From Pannonibacter sp. XCT-53 (GTDB taxonomy: Bacteria > Pseudomonadota > Alphaproteobacteria > Rhizobiales > Stappiaceae), in contig NZ_JAABLQ010000001.1 in assembly GCF_009915765.1 (NCBI RefSeq), forward strand, positions 1,240,001 through 1,304,000: a DNA stretch of 64,000 nucleotides. The letters are read 5' to 3'. The notes beneath the pieces are model-generated. The model was given only the letters and a program-made list of their open reading frames with translations, was not told the origin of the DNA and did no database searches. How positions within the stretch are numbered: position 1 is the stretch's first letter; the number at the start of each line of letters is the position of its first letter. Below are positions 1-8,894 of this stretch, in pieces. The translations under genes were made by a program, and so were the position numbers.

Positions 1-620
1 TCACCTGCCAGCTCTCCGTCCTGGCGTCGCTCGCCATCCTGGCCGGTCGCCAGAGGGGCGTGCTCACGGCCGACCAGGAGGCCGAGCTGGTCGGCGCCCT
101 GTCGGAAGTGCCCGGGCTGGCGCTGAAGGCGCTCGCGCTCGAGGCACGGATCGAGAAACTGGCTCCCGGCCTGTCGCGCGCCTCGGACGTGCTCTATCTC
201 GGTCGCAGCACCAGCTATCCGCTGGCGCTGGAGGGCGCGCTCAAGCTCAAGGAACTGTCCTACATCCACGCCGAAGGCTATGCGGCGGGCGAGCTGAAGC
301 ACGGGCCCATCGCGCTCATCGACGAGAACCTGCCGGTGATCGTGATCGCGCCGCATGACGCGATCTACGAGAAGACGGTCTCGAACATGCAGGAAGTGGC
401 CGCCCGGGGCGGGCGCATCCTGCTGATCACGGACGAGAAGGGGGCGGAGGCGTCCGGCCTTGCCGACCGCGACCGCATCCTGATGCCGGCGCTGTCGGAA
501 ATCGTCGCCCCGATCATCTACTCGATCCCGATCCAGCTGATCGCCTATCACGTGGCGGTGTTCATGGGCACCGATGTCGACCAGCCGCGCAATCTGGCGA
601 AATCGGTGACGGTGGAATGA
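1..620 (+). CDS. glmS: Glutamine-fructose-6-phosphate aminotransferase, C-terminal part (partial)
   Basis: Converts fructose-6-phosphate and glutamine to glucosamine-6-phosphate, the first step towards UDP-GlcNAc for peptidoglycan and lipopolysaccharide. Only about the last 205 codons are here; the frame is open from base 3 and begins TCQLSVLASLAILAGR, the end of the first SIS (sugar isomerase) domain. The second SIS domain follows, with the family motif SYIHAEGYAAGELKHGPIAL and the conserved C-terminal end DVDQPRNLAKSVTVE. The glutaminase domain lies upstream of the window. An internal GTG at 60 is not the start. The stop overlaps the next gene by ATGA. Confidence 0.97.
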   Translation, partial: TCQLSVLASLAILAGRQRGVLTADQEAELVGALSEVPGLALKALALEARIEKLAPGLSRASDVLYLGRSTSYPLALEGALKLKELSYIHAEGYAAGELKHGPIALIDENLPVIVIAPHDAIYEKTVSNMQEVAARGGRILLITDEKGAEASGLADRDRILMPALSEIVAPIIYSIPIQLIAYHVAVFMGTDVDQPRNLAKSVTVE

Positions 621-1054
621 GCCTTCGCTACGAGACCGTCATCGACACCTTCACCGAGGGCGACCGGCACCGGGTCGTCCGCCTGTGGACCGACTGCGGC
701 CTGACGCGGCCCTGGAACGACCCCGACCGGGACATCGACCGCAAGATGGCCGACAGTCCCTGGGGCTTTCTCGTGCTGCGCCAGGGCAACGGCATCATCG
801 GCACCGCGATGCTCGGCTATGACGGGCACCGCGGATCGCTGTACTATCTTTGTGTTCACCCGGAGCATCAGGGCCAAGGCCATGCCCGCCGCCTCATGGA
901 GCATTGCGAGGCGCTGCTGGTCGCCCGCGGCTGCCCGAAGCTCAACCTGCTGGTGCGCAGTTCCAACCTGCCGGTCAAGGCCTTCTACGACGGTCTCGGC
1001 TACAGCCAGGACGAGGTCATTTCCCTCGGCAAGCGGCTGATCCCGGACAGCTGA
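617..1054 (+). CDS. GNAT family acetyltransferase (YpeA-like)
   Basis: A 145-residue acetyltransferase of the GNAT superfamily that transfers acetyl from acetyl-CoA to an unknown amine. The acetyl-CoA pyrophosphate loop is visible as HPEHQGQGHARRLM (about residues 82-95), preceded by the beta-4 strand GSLYYLCV and followed by a C-terminal NLPVKAFYDGLGY typical of the fold. Overall it resembles E. coli YpeA. The ATG overlaps the glmS stop (ATGA), so it is probably co-translated with glmS. The substrate cannot be read from sequence. Confidence 0.9.
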   Translation: MSLRYETVIDTFTEGDRHRVVRLWTDCGLTRPWNDPDRDIDRKMADSPWGFLVLRQGNGIIGTAMLGYDGHRGSLYYLCVHPEHQGQGHARRLMEHCEALLVARGCPKLNLLVRSSNLPVKAFYDGLGYSQDEVISLGKRLIPDS

Positions 1055-1082
1055 GCCGCCGGAGGGCGGCAGGTCCCCGTGC

Positions 1083-1523
1083 TCACGCCTGCGGCCGGGA
1101 GGGGCGGCTCAGGACATAGGCCGCGCAGGCGAGGATGGCGGCGGCCACCAGACCGGCGGTCAGCCCCGCCGGCTCGCCCAGCACGACGAAGACCGCATAG
1201 CCCGCCGCCATGCCACCGACCGCAAGCAGTTTTGCCCGGGGCGGGATCACGCCGTGGTCCCGCCAGGCGATCACCTGCGGGCCGATGGTCGGGTGCGCGA
1301 GGATGCGCGCCTCCAGCTCCGGCGACGAGCGGGCGAACATGGCAGCGGCAAGGATGAAGAAGATCGTCGACGGCAGCAGCGGCAGCACGGCACCGACAAG
1401 GCCGGTGACGACAAAGGCCAGGCCCGCAAGCTTGTAGGCGGTCCGTCGCACGTGCTGGGCTCCACTCAGCGGCGGGCTCGGGAGCAGCTCCGCCGGGACA
1501 GGCTGCCGGCGGGCAGCCCTCAT
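1083..1523 (-). CDS. DUF454 (YbaN-like) inner-membrane protein
   Basis: Small integral membrane protein of the DUF454/YbaN family, function unknown. From the chosen ATG it is 146 residues. The family core is clear: KLAGLAFVVTGLVGAVLPLLPST, then FFILAAAMFARSSPELEARI, the HPTIGPQVIAWRDHGVIPP loop, and two further hydrophobic helices. The longer open frame starting at 1568 adds a basic, low-quality N-terminus, so the ATG at 1523 was preferred; a GTG further in (VRRTAYK) is also possible. Convergent with the acetyltransferase gene. Confidence 0.8.
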   Translation of the reverse strand: MRAARRQPVPAELLPSPPLSGAQHVRRTAYKLAGLAFVVTGLVGAVLPLLPSTIFFILAAAMFARSSPELEARILAHPTIGPQVIAWRDHGVIPPRAKLLAVGGMAAGYAVFVVLGEPAGLTAGLVAAAILACAAYVLSRPSRPQA

Positions 1524-1608
1524 GCGTTGGCATAGCCGATTTGCCGGGCGCTGTCCAAAGCCCCGCACGCCAGCCGGACATTTGCTGGCACACGGGCGAT
1601 GAATGCGG

Positions 1609-1632
1609 TTAAAGTATCACTTTAATAGTGAT
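1609..1632. promoter_or_regulatory. Two overlapping dyads in AT-rich spacer between ybaN-like gene and recG
   Basis: TTAAAGT-ATC-ACTTTAA (1609-1625) is a perfect 7-bp inverted repeat. It overlaps a second one, ATCACT-TTAAT-AGTGAT (1616-1632). The surrounding 1605-1680 is strongly AT-rich in an otherwise GC-rich window. It lies about 90 bp upstream of the ybaN-like start and downstream of the recG stop. It could be an operator/promoter for the former or a weak terminator for the latter; the symmetry is seen, the role is inferred. Confidence 0.4.
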
Positions 1633-1682
1633 TGAAAAATCATATAAAACAATATCTTGAAACAAAAATTTCGCGCAAGAAA

Positions 1683-3785
1683 TCAGCCGGCGCGGATGAG
1701 GTGGATCGCTTCGTCGCGGCCGAACAGGTAGAGGAGCGTGCGCAGCGCCGGTCCACGCGGACCCTTCAGCTGCGGGTCGGTCTCCAGGATCAGGCGCGCG
1801 TCGTCGCGGGCAATCTCCATGAGATCGGTGCGTGCGTCGCCCCGGGCCAGCCGGAAGCCGGGGGCGCCGGATTGCCGCGTGCCCAGGATTTCGCCTTCCC
1901 CGCGCAGCCGCAGGTCTTCCTCGGCGATGACGAAGCCATCGTTGGTCTCGCGCATCACCGCAAGGCGCGCGGCCGAGGTCTCGCCCAGCGGCCCCTTGTA
2001 GAGCAGCACGCAGGACGAGGGCCGGTCGCCGCGTCCGACGCGGCCGCGCAGCTGGTGCAGCTGCGCCAGGCCGAAGCGTTCGGCATGCTCGATGACGATG
2101 ATCGTGGCATCGGGCACATCGACGCCGACCTCGATCACGGTCGTCGCCACCAGCACCCGGGCATGGCCTTCCTTGAAGGCCATCATCGCGGTGTCCTTGT
2201 CCTCGCCGCTCATCCGGCCGTGAACGAGGGCGACTGGAACCTTCAGCTCCTGCGCGAGGTGCCGATGCCGGTCCTCGACGGCGGCAAGGTCGATCTTCTC
2301 GCTCTCCTCGACCAGCGGGCAGACCCAGTAGACCTTCTGGCCCTCGGCGACGGCGGCCTTGATCCGCGCCACCATCTCGCCCATCCGGTCAAGCGAGACC
2401 GAGACCGTGGTGATCGGCTTGCGGCCCTTCGGCTTGTCGGTGAGGCGGGAGACGTCCATGTCGCCGAAATAGGTCAGCACCAGCGTGCGCGGGATCGGTG
2501 TCGCGGTCATCACCAGCACATCGACGCCCTTGCCCTTGGAGGAGAGCGCGAGGCGCTGGTGGACGCCGAAGCGGTGCTGCTCGTCGACCACGGCAATGCC
2601 GAGATTGGCAAATTCGACCGCGCCCTGGAACAGGGCGTGGGTGCCCACGGCGAGGTCAATCTCGCCGGCGGCCAGCGCCGCCTGCGTCTCGCGCCGCTGC
2701 CTCTGCGTGTCGCGCCCGGTCAGCAGCGCGATGCGGATGCCGGCGGCCTCACACAGTGGCGCCATGGAGGCAAAATGCTGGCGGGCGAGGATTTCGGTCG
2801 GGGCCATCATGGCCGCCTGGGCGCCGCCCTCGATGACCGCGGCCATGGCCAGAAGCCCGACGATGGTCTTGCCGGCCCCGACATCGCCCTGCAGCAGGCG
2901 CAGCATGCGCTGCGGGCTGCGCAGGTCGGCCTCGATTTCCTCAACCGCACGCGCCTGGCCGGGGGTCAGCTCATAGGGCAGGGCGGCAAGGATCTTCGCC
3001 TTCAGGTCGCCCGTGGTGAGGCGGGATTCGCCGCCGAGCTTGCGCATCGTGGCGCGCACAAGGGCAAGGGCCAGCTGGTTGGCGAGATACTCGTCATAGG
3101 CAAGGCGCGACAGGGCCGGGGAGGCCGGGTCGAGGTCACGCGCGCCCTCCGGCCGGTGCACCCGCTTCAGCGCCTCGTCGAAATCCGGCCAGGCCTGGCG
3201 GGCGCGGAATTCGGGGTCGAGCCAGTCGGGGAAGAGCGGCAGCCGGTCCAGCGCGCCGGCGAGCCCCTTCAGCAGCGTGCGCTGCGCCAGACCCGCCGTC
3301 ATCGGATAGACCGGCTCGACGGCCGGCATGGTCTCTGCTTCCTCCGGCGTCAGGATGTAGTCCGGGTGCACCATCTGCGGCCGCTCGGCGAACCACTCCA
3401 CCTTGCCGGAGATGATGCGCCGGCCGCCGACCGGCAGCACCTTCTCCAGCCAGTCCTGCCGGGGATGGAAGAAGACCAGCGCGATCGAGCCGGTGGCGTC
3501 GCTGGCGAGCACCCGGTAGGGGGCCTTGCTGCCCCGGGGGGCGGGCATGTGACGCTCGACCCGCACGTCCAGCGTCACGGTGTCACCGTTTTCCGAATAG
3601 GCAATGCCGGGGCGGCGGCTGCGGTCAATCACCGCATGCGGCAGGTGGAAGACAAGGTCGAGCACCGTCGCCTCCCGACCGCTCGGACTGTCGAGCAGCG
3701 TGTCGAGCAGCTTCGCAATCTTCGGTCCGATGCCGGGCAGCACCGAGACGGGGGCGAACAGAGGGTCAAGCAGGGTCGGGCGCAT
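1683..3785 (-). CDS. recG: ATP-dependent DNA helicase RecG
   Basis: Branched-DNA helicase that remodels stalled forks and Holliday junctions. At 700 residues from the ATG at 3785 (MRPTLLDPL) it has normal family length; a longer open frame upstream is low-complexity and not credible. An N-terminal wedge/OB region is followed by superfamily 2 helicase motifs: Walker A GDVGAGKT at about residues 300-307, motif II DEQH at about 401-404, TATPIPRT, and the C-terminal QLRGRVGRG. It is transcribed away from sdhE, with a 380-bp spacer that holds a 13-bp tandem repeat. Confidence 0.97.
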   Translation of the reverse strand: MRPTLLDPLFAPVSVLPGIGPKIAKLLDTLLDSPSGREATVLDLVFHLPHAVIDRSRRPGIAYSENGDTVTLDVRVERHMPAPRGSKAPYRVLASDATGSIALVFFHPRQDWLEKVLPVGGRRIISGKVEWFAERPQMVHPDYILTPEEAETMPAVEPVYPMTAGLAQRTLLKGLAGALDRLPLFPDWLDPEFRARQAWPDFDEALKRVHRPEGARDLDPASPALSRLAYDEYLANQLALALVRATMRKLGGESRLTTGDLKAKILAALPYELTPGQARAVEEIEADLRSPQRMLRLLQGDVGAGKTIVGLLAMAAVIEGGAQAAMMAPTEILARQHFASMAPLCEAAGIRIALLTGRDTQRQRRETQAALAAGEIDLAVGTHALFQGAVEFANLGIAVVDEQHRFGVHQRLALSSKGKGVDVLVMTATPIPRTLVLTYFGDMDVSRLTDKPKGRKPITTVSVSLDRMGEMVARIKAAVAEGQKVYWVCPLVEESEKIDLAAVEDRHRHLAQELKVPVALVHGRMSGEDKDTAMMAFKEGHARVLVATTVIEVGVDVPDATIIVIEHAERFGLAQLHQLRGRVGRGDRPSSCVLLYKGPLGETSAARLAVMRETNDGFVIAEEDLRLRGEGEILGTRQSGAPGFRLARGDARTDLMEIARDDARLILETDPQLKGPRGPALRTLLYLFGRDEAIHLIRAG

Positions 3786-4000
3786 GGCGGCGGCGTGTGT
3801 CTTTCGGCCGGAAACGGCCCTGACCTTGGCGACAGGGCAATAGGGTGCATGGGGTTTTGCACCCTTTGGCGGCCCGGTGCAACGCGGCAGCGCGGGACGG
3901 CCGCTCCGCGCGGCGGCGGGTGGCGGGATTGGAGGGGCGAGGCTGGGGAAGGGGACCGGGGCTGGGCCCACCCGCGGAGCTGGCAACCGGGCAAGGACAC

Positions 4001-4078
4001 GGACCCGACGCCCAGACCCGACGCCCAGACCCGACATCCGGGCCCGACATCCAGACCCGACATCCGGACCTGACATCC
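4001..4078. repeat. Tandem repeat, six units of 13 bp
   Basis: Six consecutive 13-bp units of the form RGACCCGACRYCC: units start at 4001, 4014, 4027, 4040, 4053 and 4066, differing only at a few positions (for example AGACCCGACGCCC, AGACCCGACATCC, GGACCTGACATCC). The unit length is not a multiple of three, and the array sits in the spacer between divergent recG and sdhE, so it is non-coding. No spacers separate the units, so it is not a CRISPR array. Confidence 0.93.
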
Positions 4079-4168
4079 GGGCTGGGCGACGCTATAAGCG
4101 CAGGGACTTCCCCGCGCGACCGGCATGCATCGGGCATCCGGTCCCGTCCCGATTCGTCAGGATCCGAC

Positions 4169-4480
4169 ATGACCGACAGCATCCAGGCTACAAACGCCAC
4201 CGAGGGGGCCGCCGACGACGGTCTCGACGCCCGCCGCAAGCGCATCCTCTTCCGCACCTGGCATCGCGGCATGAAGGAAATGGACCTCCTGCTCGGAGGC
4301 TTCACCAAGGCGGAGATCGGCCGCCTGAGCGACGCGGAGCTTGACGAGCTGGAAGAGATCATCACCGTCAACGATCAGGACCTTTATGCCTGGATCACCG
4401 GCCGCAAGCCCTTGCCGGGCGAGTGGGACCGGCCGCTGTTCCGCCGGATGCTGGCCTTCCACGACATCCGGCTCGGCTGA
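4169..4480 (+). CDS. sdhE: Succinate dehydrogenase assembly factor 2 (flavinator) SdhE
   Basis: Small cytoplasmic protein (103 residues) of the SdhE/YgfY/DUF339 family that assists covalent FAD attachment to the succinate dehydrogenase flavoprotein. The family signature is visible: RRKRILFRTWHRGMKEMDLL contains the RGMKEMD motif, followed by the acidic ELDELEEI helix and the DQDLYAWITGRKPLP stretch. The ATG at 4169 was chosen because the frame upstream runs through the tandem repeat. It lies just upstream of mfd, in the same frame. Confidence 0.93.
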   Translation: MTDSIQATNATEGAADDGLDARRKRILFRTWHRGMKEMDLLLGGFTKAEIGRLSDAELDELEEIITVNDQDLYAWITGRKPLPGEWDRPLFRRMLAFHDIRLG

Positions 4481-4582
4481 CACCGGTTCCGGGCGCCGGC
4501 TCCGGAGGCTGGCCCCGCATCGCCCGGCCCTGCCGCTCCACCCGACCTGACCGCATCCAAGACATCACCGGGACTGCCGCCC

Positions 4583-7500
4583 TTGTTCGAGACGCTCTTT
4601 CGTGACCGCGCCAACATCACCCTTGCCAGCGTGCCGGACGGGGCCGAGGCGCTGGCGCTTGCCCGCATCGTTGCCGAGGCGCCGCAGGACGGGCTTGCAG
4701 CGGTGTTCGTCGCCCGCGACGCCGGGCGGGCGCAGGGGGTCATCGAGGCGCTGACCTTTTTCGCCCCCGATGTGGAGGCGCTGTCGCTGCCGGCCTGGGA
4801 CTGCCTGCCCTATGACCGCGTGTCGCCCAACCCGGCGATCAGCGCTCGCAGGCTGCTGGTCCTCGGTCAGCTTGCGCGCGGACTGCCGGGGGACGGGCGC
4901 AAGGTGCTCGTCACCACGGTCAATGCCGCGCTGCAGCGGCTGCCGGAGCGCGACTGGGTCGCCGCCCAGACCTTCTCCATGGCACCGGGCAACCGGATCG
5001 ACCTGACCCGGATCGCAGCCTGGCTGGAGCTGAACGGGTTCTCGCGCACACCCACGGTGCGAGAGACCGGCGAATACGCGGTGCGCGGCGGCATCATCGA
5101 TCTCTATGCCCCCGGTGCGGACGATCCCGTCCGCCTCGACTTCTTCGGAGACACGCTGGAATCGATCCGCGCATTCGACACGGAAAGCCAGCGCACCACC
5201 CGGCAGCTGAAGCGGCTCGAACTGGTGCCGATGAGCGAGGTCGTGCTGGGCGAGGAAGCCATCTCCCGCTTCCGCCGCAACTATCTGGCCCGCTTCGGTG
5301 CGGCCCGGCGTGAGGACGTGCTCTACCAGTCGGTCAGCGACGGGCGCCGCTATGCCGGCATGGAGCACTGGCTGCCGCTGTTCCATGACCGGCTCGAAAC
5401 GCTGTTCGACTACATCGGCGAGGCGCCGATTGTTCTGGATGCCCGGGCCGGCGACGCGGTGGGCGAGCGCCTCGACCAGATCAGCGAGCATTATGCGGCG
5501 CGCAAGGAGGCGCTCGACAACGGCCATCTGGCCGGCGCCGTGCCCTACATGCCGGTCGAGCCCGATGCGCTCTATCCGGTCGGGGCGGAGTGGACCACCC
5601 GGCTGGCGGACAGCGCCAGCTGCCAGCTCGATCCCTTCACGCCGCCGCCGGGGTCCGGCCGCACGGTGATCGACCTTGCCGGCCGTCAGGGCCGCACCTT
5701 TGCCGCCGAACGGGCGGCGGGCGACGTCAACATCTTCGATGCGGCCGTCAAGCACGTGCGCGCTCTTACCAAGGAGGAGCGACGCGTCGTCATCGCCTGC
5801 TGGAGCGAAGGCTCGCGCGACCGTCTCGGCCAGATCCTCGCCGACCATGGCCTCGACCTGCCCATGCCGGTCGAGCGGGTTGCCGATCTTGCCGGCCTGC
5901 CGCCGCGGGCGACCGCGCTTAGCCTGCTCGGGCTGGAGCAAGGCTTCGAGGTCGACCGGCTGGTCTTCATCTCCGAGCAGGACATCCTCGGCGACCGTCT
6001 GGTGCGCAAGGGCCGCCGCAAGGCCAAGGGCGCCAACGTCCTCACCGAGGCGGCCAGCCTCTCCGAGGGCGATCTCGTCGTCCATGTCGACCACGGCATC
6101 GGCCGCTTCATCGGCCTCAAGACCATCGAGGCGCTCGGCGCGCCGCATGACTGCCTCGAGCTGCAGTACCAGGGCGGCGACAAGCTCTACCTGCCGGTGG
6201 AGAACATCGAACTGCTGACGCGCTTCGGCTCGGAAGACAGCGACGTCATGCTCGACAAGCTGGGCGGCGGGGCCTGGCAGGCGCGCAAGGCGCGCATGAA
6301 GAAGCGGGTGCTCGAGATCGCCGACGGGCTGATCAAGACGGCAGCCGCGCGCGCCCTCAAGACGGCTCCCGTGGTGGAGGTGCCAGAAGGGGTCTATGAC
6401 GAATTCTCCACCCGCTTCCCCTACGAGGAGACGGAAGACCAGCTGACGGCCATCGATGCCGTGTTCCAGGACCTGGCGGCCGGGCGCCCGATGGACCGGC
6501 TGGTCTGCGGCGACGTCGGCTTCGGCAAGACGGAAGTGGCGCTGCGGGCGGCCTTCGTCGCCGCCATGTCGGGCCGGCAGGTGGCTGTCGTGGTGCCGAC
6601 CACGCTGCTGGCGCGCCAGCATTTCCGCACCTTCGCCACCCGCTTCCACGGTCTGCCGATCCATGTCGCCCATGCCTCGCGGCTGGTCAGCGCCAAGGAT
6701 CTCGCGGCAACCAAGAAGGGGCTGGAGGACGGATCGGTCGATATTGTCGTCGGCACCCATGCGTTGCTCGGCACCGGCGTGAAGTTCCGCGATCTCGGGC
6801 TGCTGATCATCGACGAGGAGCAGCATTTCGGCGTCAAGCACAAGGAACGGCTGAAGGAGCTGAAGTCCGACGTGCATGTGCTGACCCTGTCGGCCACGCC
6901 GATCCCGCGCACGCTGCAACAGGCACTGACGGGCCTGCGCGAGCTGTCGCTGATTGCCACCCCGCCGGTGGACCGGCTGGCGGTGCGCACCTTCGTGTCG
7001 CCCTTCGATCCGCTGGTGGTGCGCGAGACATTGCTGCGCGAGCATTATCGCGGCGGGCAGAGCTTCTATGTCTGTCCGCGCGTCTCCGATCTCGCCGAGC
7101 AGGCCGAGTTCCTGGCGACAAGCGTGCCGGAGGTGAAGGTCGCGACCGCGCACGGGCAAATGGCTCCGGGCCAGCTTGAGGATGTCATGAATGCCTTCTA
7201 CGAGGGCAAGTATGACGTGCTGCTGTCCACGACCATCGTCGAATCGGGTCTCGACATTCCGACCGCCAACACGCTGATCGTGCACCGGGCCGACATGTTT
7301 GGTCTGGCCCAGCTCTACCAGCTGCGCGGTCGCGTCGGCCGGTCCAAGACGCGCGCCTATGCGCTCTTCACCGTCCCGGCCAACAAGCCGATGACGGGAA
7401 CGGCGGAGCGTCGGCTCAAGGTGCTGCAGTCGCTGGAGAATCTCGGCGCCGGCTTCCAGCTCGCCAGCCACGACCTCGACATCCGCGGCGCGGGAAACCT

Positions 7501-8080
7501 GCTCGGCGAGGAACAGTCCGGCCATATCAAGGAAGTCGGCTACGAGCTCTACCAGCAGATGCTGGAGGAGGCCGTGGCCCAGCTCAAGGACGGCGGCGAC
7601 GAGGTCGGCGAGGACCAGTGGTCGCCGCAGATCAATGTCGGCACGCCGGTCCTCATCCCGGAGAGCTATGTCCCGGACCTGCAGCTGCGCCTGTCGCTCT
7701 ACCGCCGCCTTGCCGACCTGACCGAGGCGCAGGAGATCGATGCCTTCGGCGCGGAGCTGATCGACCGCTTCGGACCCCTGCCGGACGAGGTCGGCCACCT
7801 GCTGAAGATCGTCTACATCAAGGGCCTGTGCTGCAAGGCCAATGTGGAGAAGGTGGACTCCGGCCCGAAAGGCATCGTCATCACCTTCCGCGGCAACCAG
7901 TTCGCCAATCCGGCCGGCCTTGTCGCCTACATCGCCGAACAGGGCTCGCTCGCCAAGATCCGTCCCGACCAGAAGATCGTGCTGTCGCGTGACTGGGAGC
8001 GGGCGGATGACCGGCTCAAGGGAACGGCAACGATCATGACCAAGCTGGCGCGCCTGGCCATGCCTGCCAAGGCGGCCTGA
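4583..8080 (+). CDS. mfd: Transcription-repair coupling factor Mfd
   Basis: DNA translocase that removes RNA polymerase stalled at lesions and recruits UvrA. At 1165 residues it is full length. N-terminal UvrB-like domains are followed by the CarD/RNA-polymerase-interaction region (GDLVVHVDHGIGRFIGL, about residue 495). The RecG-like motor has Walker A GDVGFGKTEVAL near residue 643, the DEEQHFG box near 744, and LSATPIPRTL. The C-terminal TRCF domain completes the protein. The start is TTG at 4583 (FETLFRDR…); no ATG or GTG lies in frame between it and the sdhE stop. Confidence 0.97.
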   Translation: MFETLFRDRANITLASVPDGAEALALARIVAEAPQDGLAAVFVARDAGRAQGVIEALTFFAPDVEALSLPAWDCLPYDRVSPNPAISARRLLVLGQLARGLPGDGRKVLVTTVNAALQRLPERDWVAAQTFSMAPGNRIDLTRIAAWLELNGFSRTPTVRETGEYAVRGGIIDLYAPGADDPVRLDFFGDTLESIRAFDTESQRTTRQLKRLELVPMSEVVLGEEAISRFRRNYLARFGAARREDVLYQSVSDGRRYAGMEHWLPLFHDRLETLFDYIGEAPIVLDARAGDAVGERLDQISEHYAARKEALDNGHLAGAVPYMPVEPDALYPVGAEWTTRLADSASCQLDPFTPPPGSGRTVIDLAGRQGRTFAAERAAGDVNIFDAAVKHVRALTKEERRVVIACWSEGSRDRLGQILADHGLDLPMPVERVADLAGLPPRATALSLLGLEQGFEVDRLVFISEQDILGDRLVRKGRRKAKGANVLTEAASLSEGDLVVHVDHGIGRFIGLKTIEALGAPHDCLELQYQGGDKLYLPVENIELLTRFGSEDSDVMLDKLGGGAWQARKARMKKRVLEIADGLIKTAAARALKTAPVVEVPEGVYDEFSTRFPYEETEDQLTAIDAVFQDLAAGRPMDRLVCGDVGFGKTEVALRAAFVAAMSGRQVAVVVPTTLLARQHFRTFATRFHGLPIHVAHASRLVSAKDLAATKKGLEDGSVDIVVGTHALLGTGVKFRDLGLLIIDEEQHFGVKHKERLKELKSDVHVLTLSATPIPRTLQQALTGLRELSLIATPPVDRLAVRTFVSPFDPLVVRETLLREHYRGGQSFYVCPRVSDLAEQAEFLATSVPEVKVATAHGQMAPGQLEDVMNAFYEGKYDVLLSTTIVESGLDIPTANTLIVHRADMFGLAQLYQLRGRVGRSKTRAYALFTVPANKPMTGTAERRLKVLQSLENLGAGFQLASHDLDIRGAGNLLGEEQSGHIKEVGYELYQQMLEEAVAQLKDGGDEVGEDQWSPQINVGTPVLIPESYVPDLQLRLSLYRRLADLTEAQEIDAFGAELIDRFGPLPDEVGHLLKIVYIKGLCCKANVEKVDSGPKGIVITFRGNQFANPAGLVAYIAEQGSLAKIRPDQKIVLSRDWERADDRLKGTATIMTKLARLAMPAKAA

Positions 8081-8382
8081 CGGACGTGCGGCCCGGCGGG
8101 TCTCCTCCGCTGCCTGACGGCTCGGGTCGGGCGTCAGGGGGCGGCCTGCGGGGACGCGCAGACGCCTGTGTCACGGGCGCGGCGCCGGAGCCTGCGGCGG
8201 GCGGCATCGGCAGCTGAGAGCGACGGCTGGCGGTAGCGGCTGGCAGTGGCGGCTGGCGGCACCGCCCCAGGGCCTTGTGCGCATGAGGTTTTCCTGCGCC
8301 ATTCCTGTCGGGTGAAAGGAACTGTTAAGCGTGACTCGGCACAGTGGAGGCACAAGGCCCATTGTCCGTCGTAGGTCGCCCA

Positions 8383-8718
8383 GTGCCCGCTACCACCCGC
8401 CAGCGCAAGAAATCCATTCTCCGACGCCTCGTCATCCCGGCGGTCGCCATGGCCGTGCTGGGCTATTTCGGGTTCCATTCGGTCAGCGGTGAATTCGGCA
8501 TCGCCGGACGCGAGCGGATCGAGCGCGAGGTGGCTGCGCTGGAGGCCCAGCTGGCGGAACTCCGCTACGAGCGCGAGCATCTTGCGACCCGCGTCAGCCT
8601 GCTGCGTCCGGAGAGCCTCGATCCGGACATGATCGACGAGCGGGCCCGCATCAATCTCAATGTTGTCCATGTCAATGAACTGGCGATCCTGCACCTCGAC
8701 GAGCCGCGGGGCAGGTAA
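8383..8718 (+). CDS. ftsB: Septum formation initiator FtsB/DivIC family protein
   Basis: Bitopic cell-division protein that joins FtsL and FtsQ in the divisome. A short basic cytoplasmic segment (RQRKKSILRR) is followed by one transmembrane helix (LVIPAVAMAVLGYFGFHSV), then a coiled coil (RIEREVAALEAQLAELRYERE) and the Hyphomicrobiales-style ending RPESLDPDMIDERARINLN. The start is uncertain: GTG at 8383 gives 111 residues, the usual size, while GTG at 8344 adds 13 residues. It is directly upstream of the pdh operon, as in many alphaproteobacteria. Confidence 0.9.
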   Translation: MPATTRQRKKSILRRLVIPAVAMAVLGYFGFHSVSGEFGIAGRERIEREVAALEAQLAELRYEREHLATRVSLLRPESLDPDMIDERARINLNVVHVNELAILHLDEPRGR

Positions 8719-8784
8719 CTGAAATCCGGTTCATTCGGACTGATGAACCGAATATTAGTTTATCCTTTTTCCTTCATATTTTTC

Positions 8785-8801
8785 ATACCCTTGAAGGGTA
8801 T
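8785..8801. promoter_or_regulatory. 17-bp perfect palindrome upstream of pdhA (candidate operator)
   Basis: ATACCCTT-G-AAGGGTAT is a perfect 8-bp inverted repeat around one central base. It lies in an AT-rich stretch about 95 bp before the pdhA start, and a TTGACA hexamer follows at 8828. A one-base centre cannot form a good RNA hairpin, so a dimeric regulator site is the more likely reading. No regulator gene adjoins it, so the protein that binds is unknown. Confidence 0.5.
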
Positions 8802-8894
8802 CACCCGAACTCCTCACACCTCTTGGATTGACAAGACGCGCGGGTTACCTTCCGCTTGCTTTCCTAGGGGAAACGCCACGCAGAGACGAGGGTC

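Noticed and set aside
1632..4073. Long plus-strand open frame of over 800 codons antisense to recG
   Set aside because: Composition is that of a shadow frame in high-GC DNA; the opposite strand encodes RecG with all helicase motifs.
4001..4078. CRISPR array
   Set aside because: Units abut directly with no spacers and no cas genes are nearby; it is a simple tandem repeat. The same applies to 49448-49489 and 62887-62942.
4565..7798. Minus-strand open frame of over 1000 codons antisense to mfd
   Set aside because: No recognisable domains and biased composition; mfd on the plus strand is unambiguous.
8113..8138. Terminator after mfd
   Set aside because: CCTGACG/CGTCAGG form a 7-bp stem with a 12-base loop, but no T-tract follows; too weak to call.
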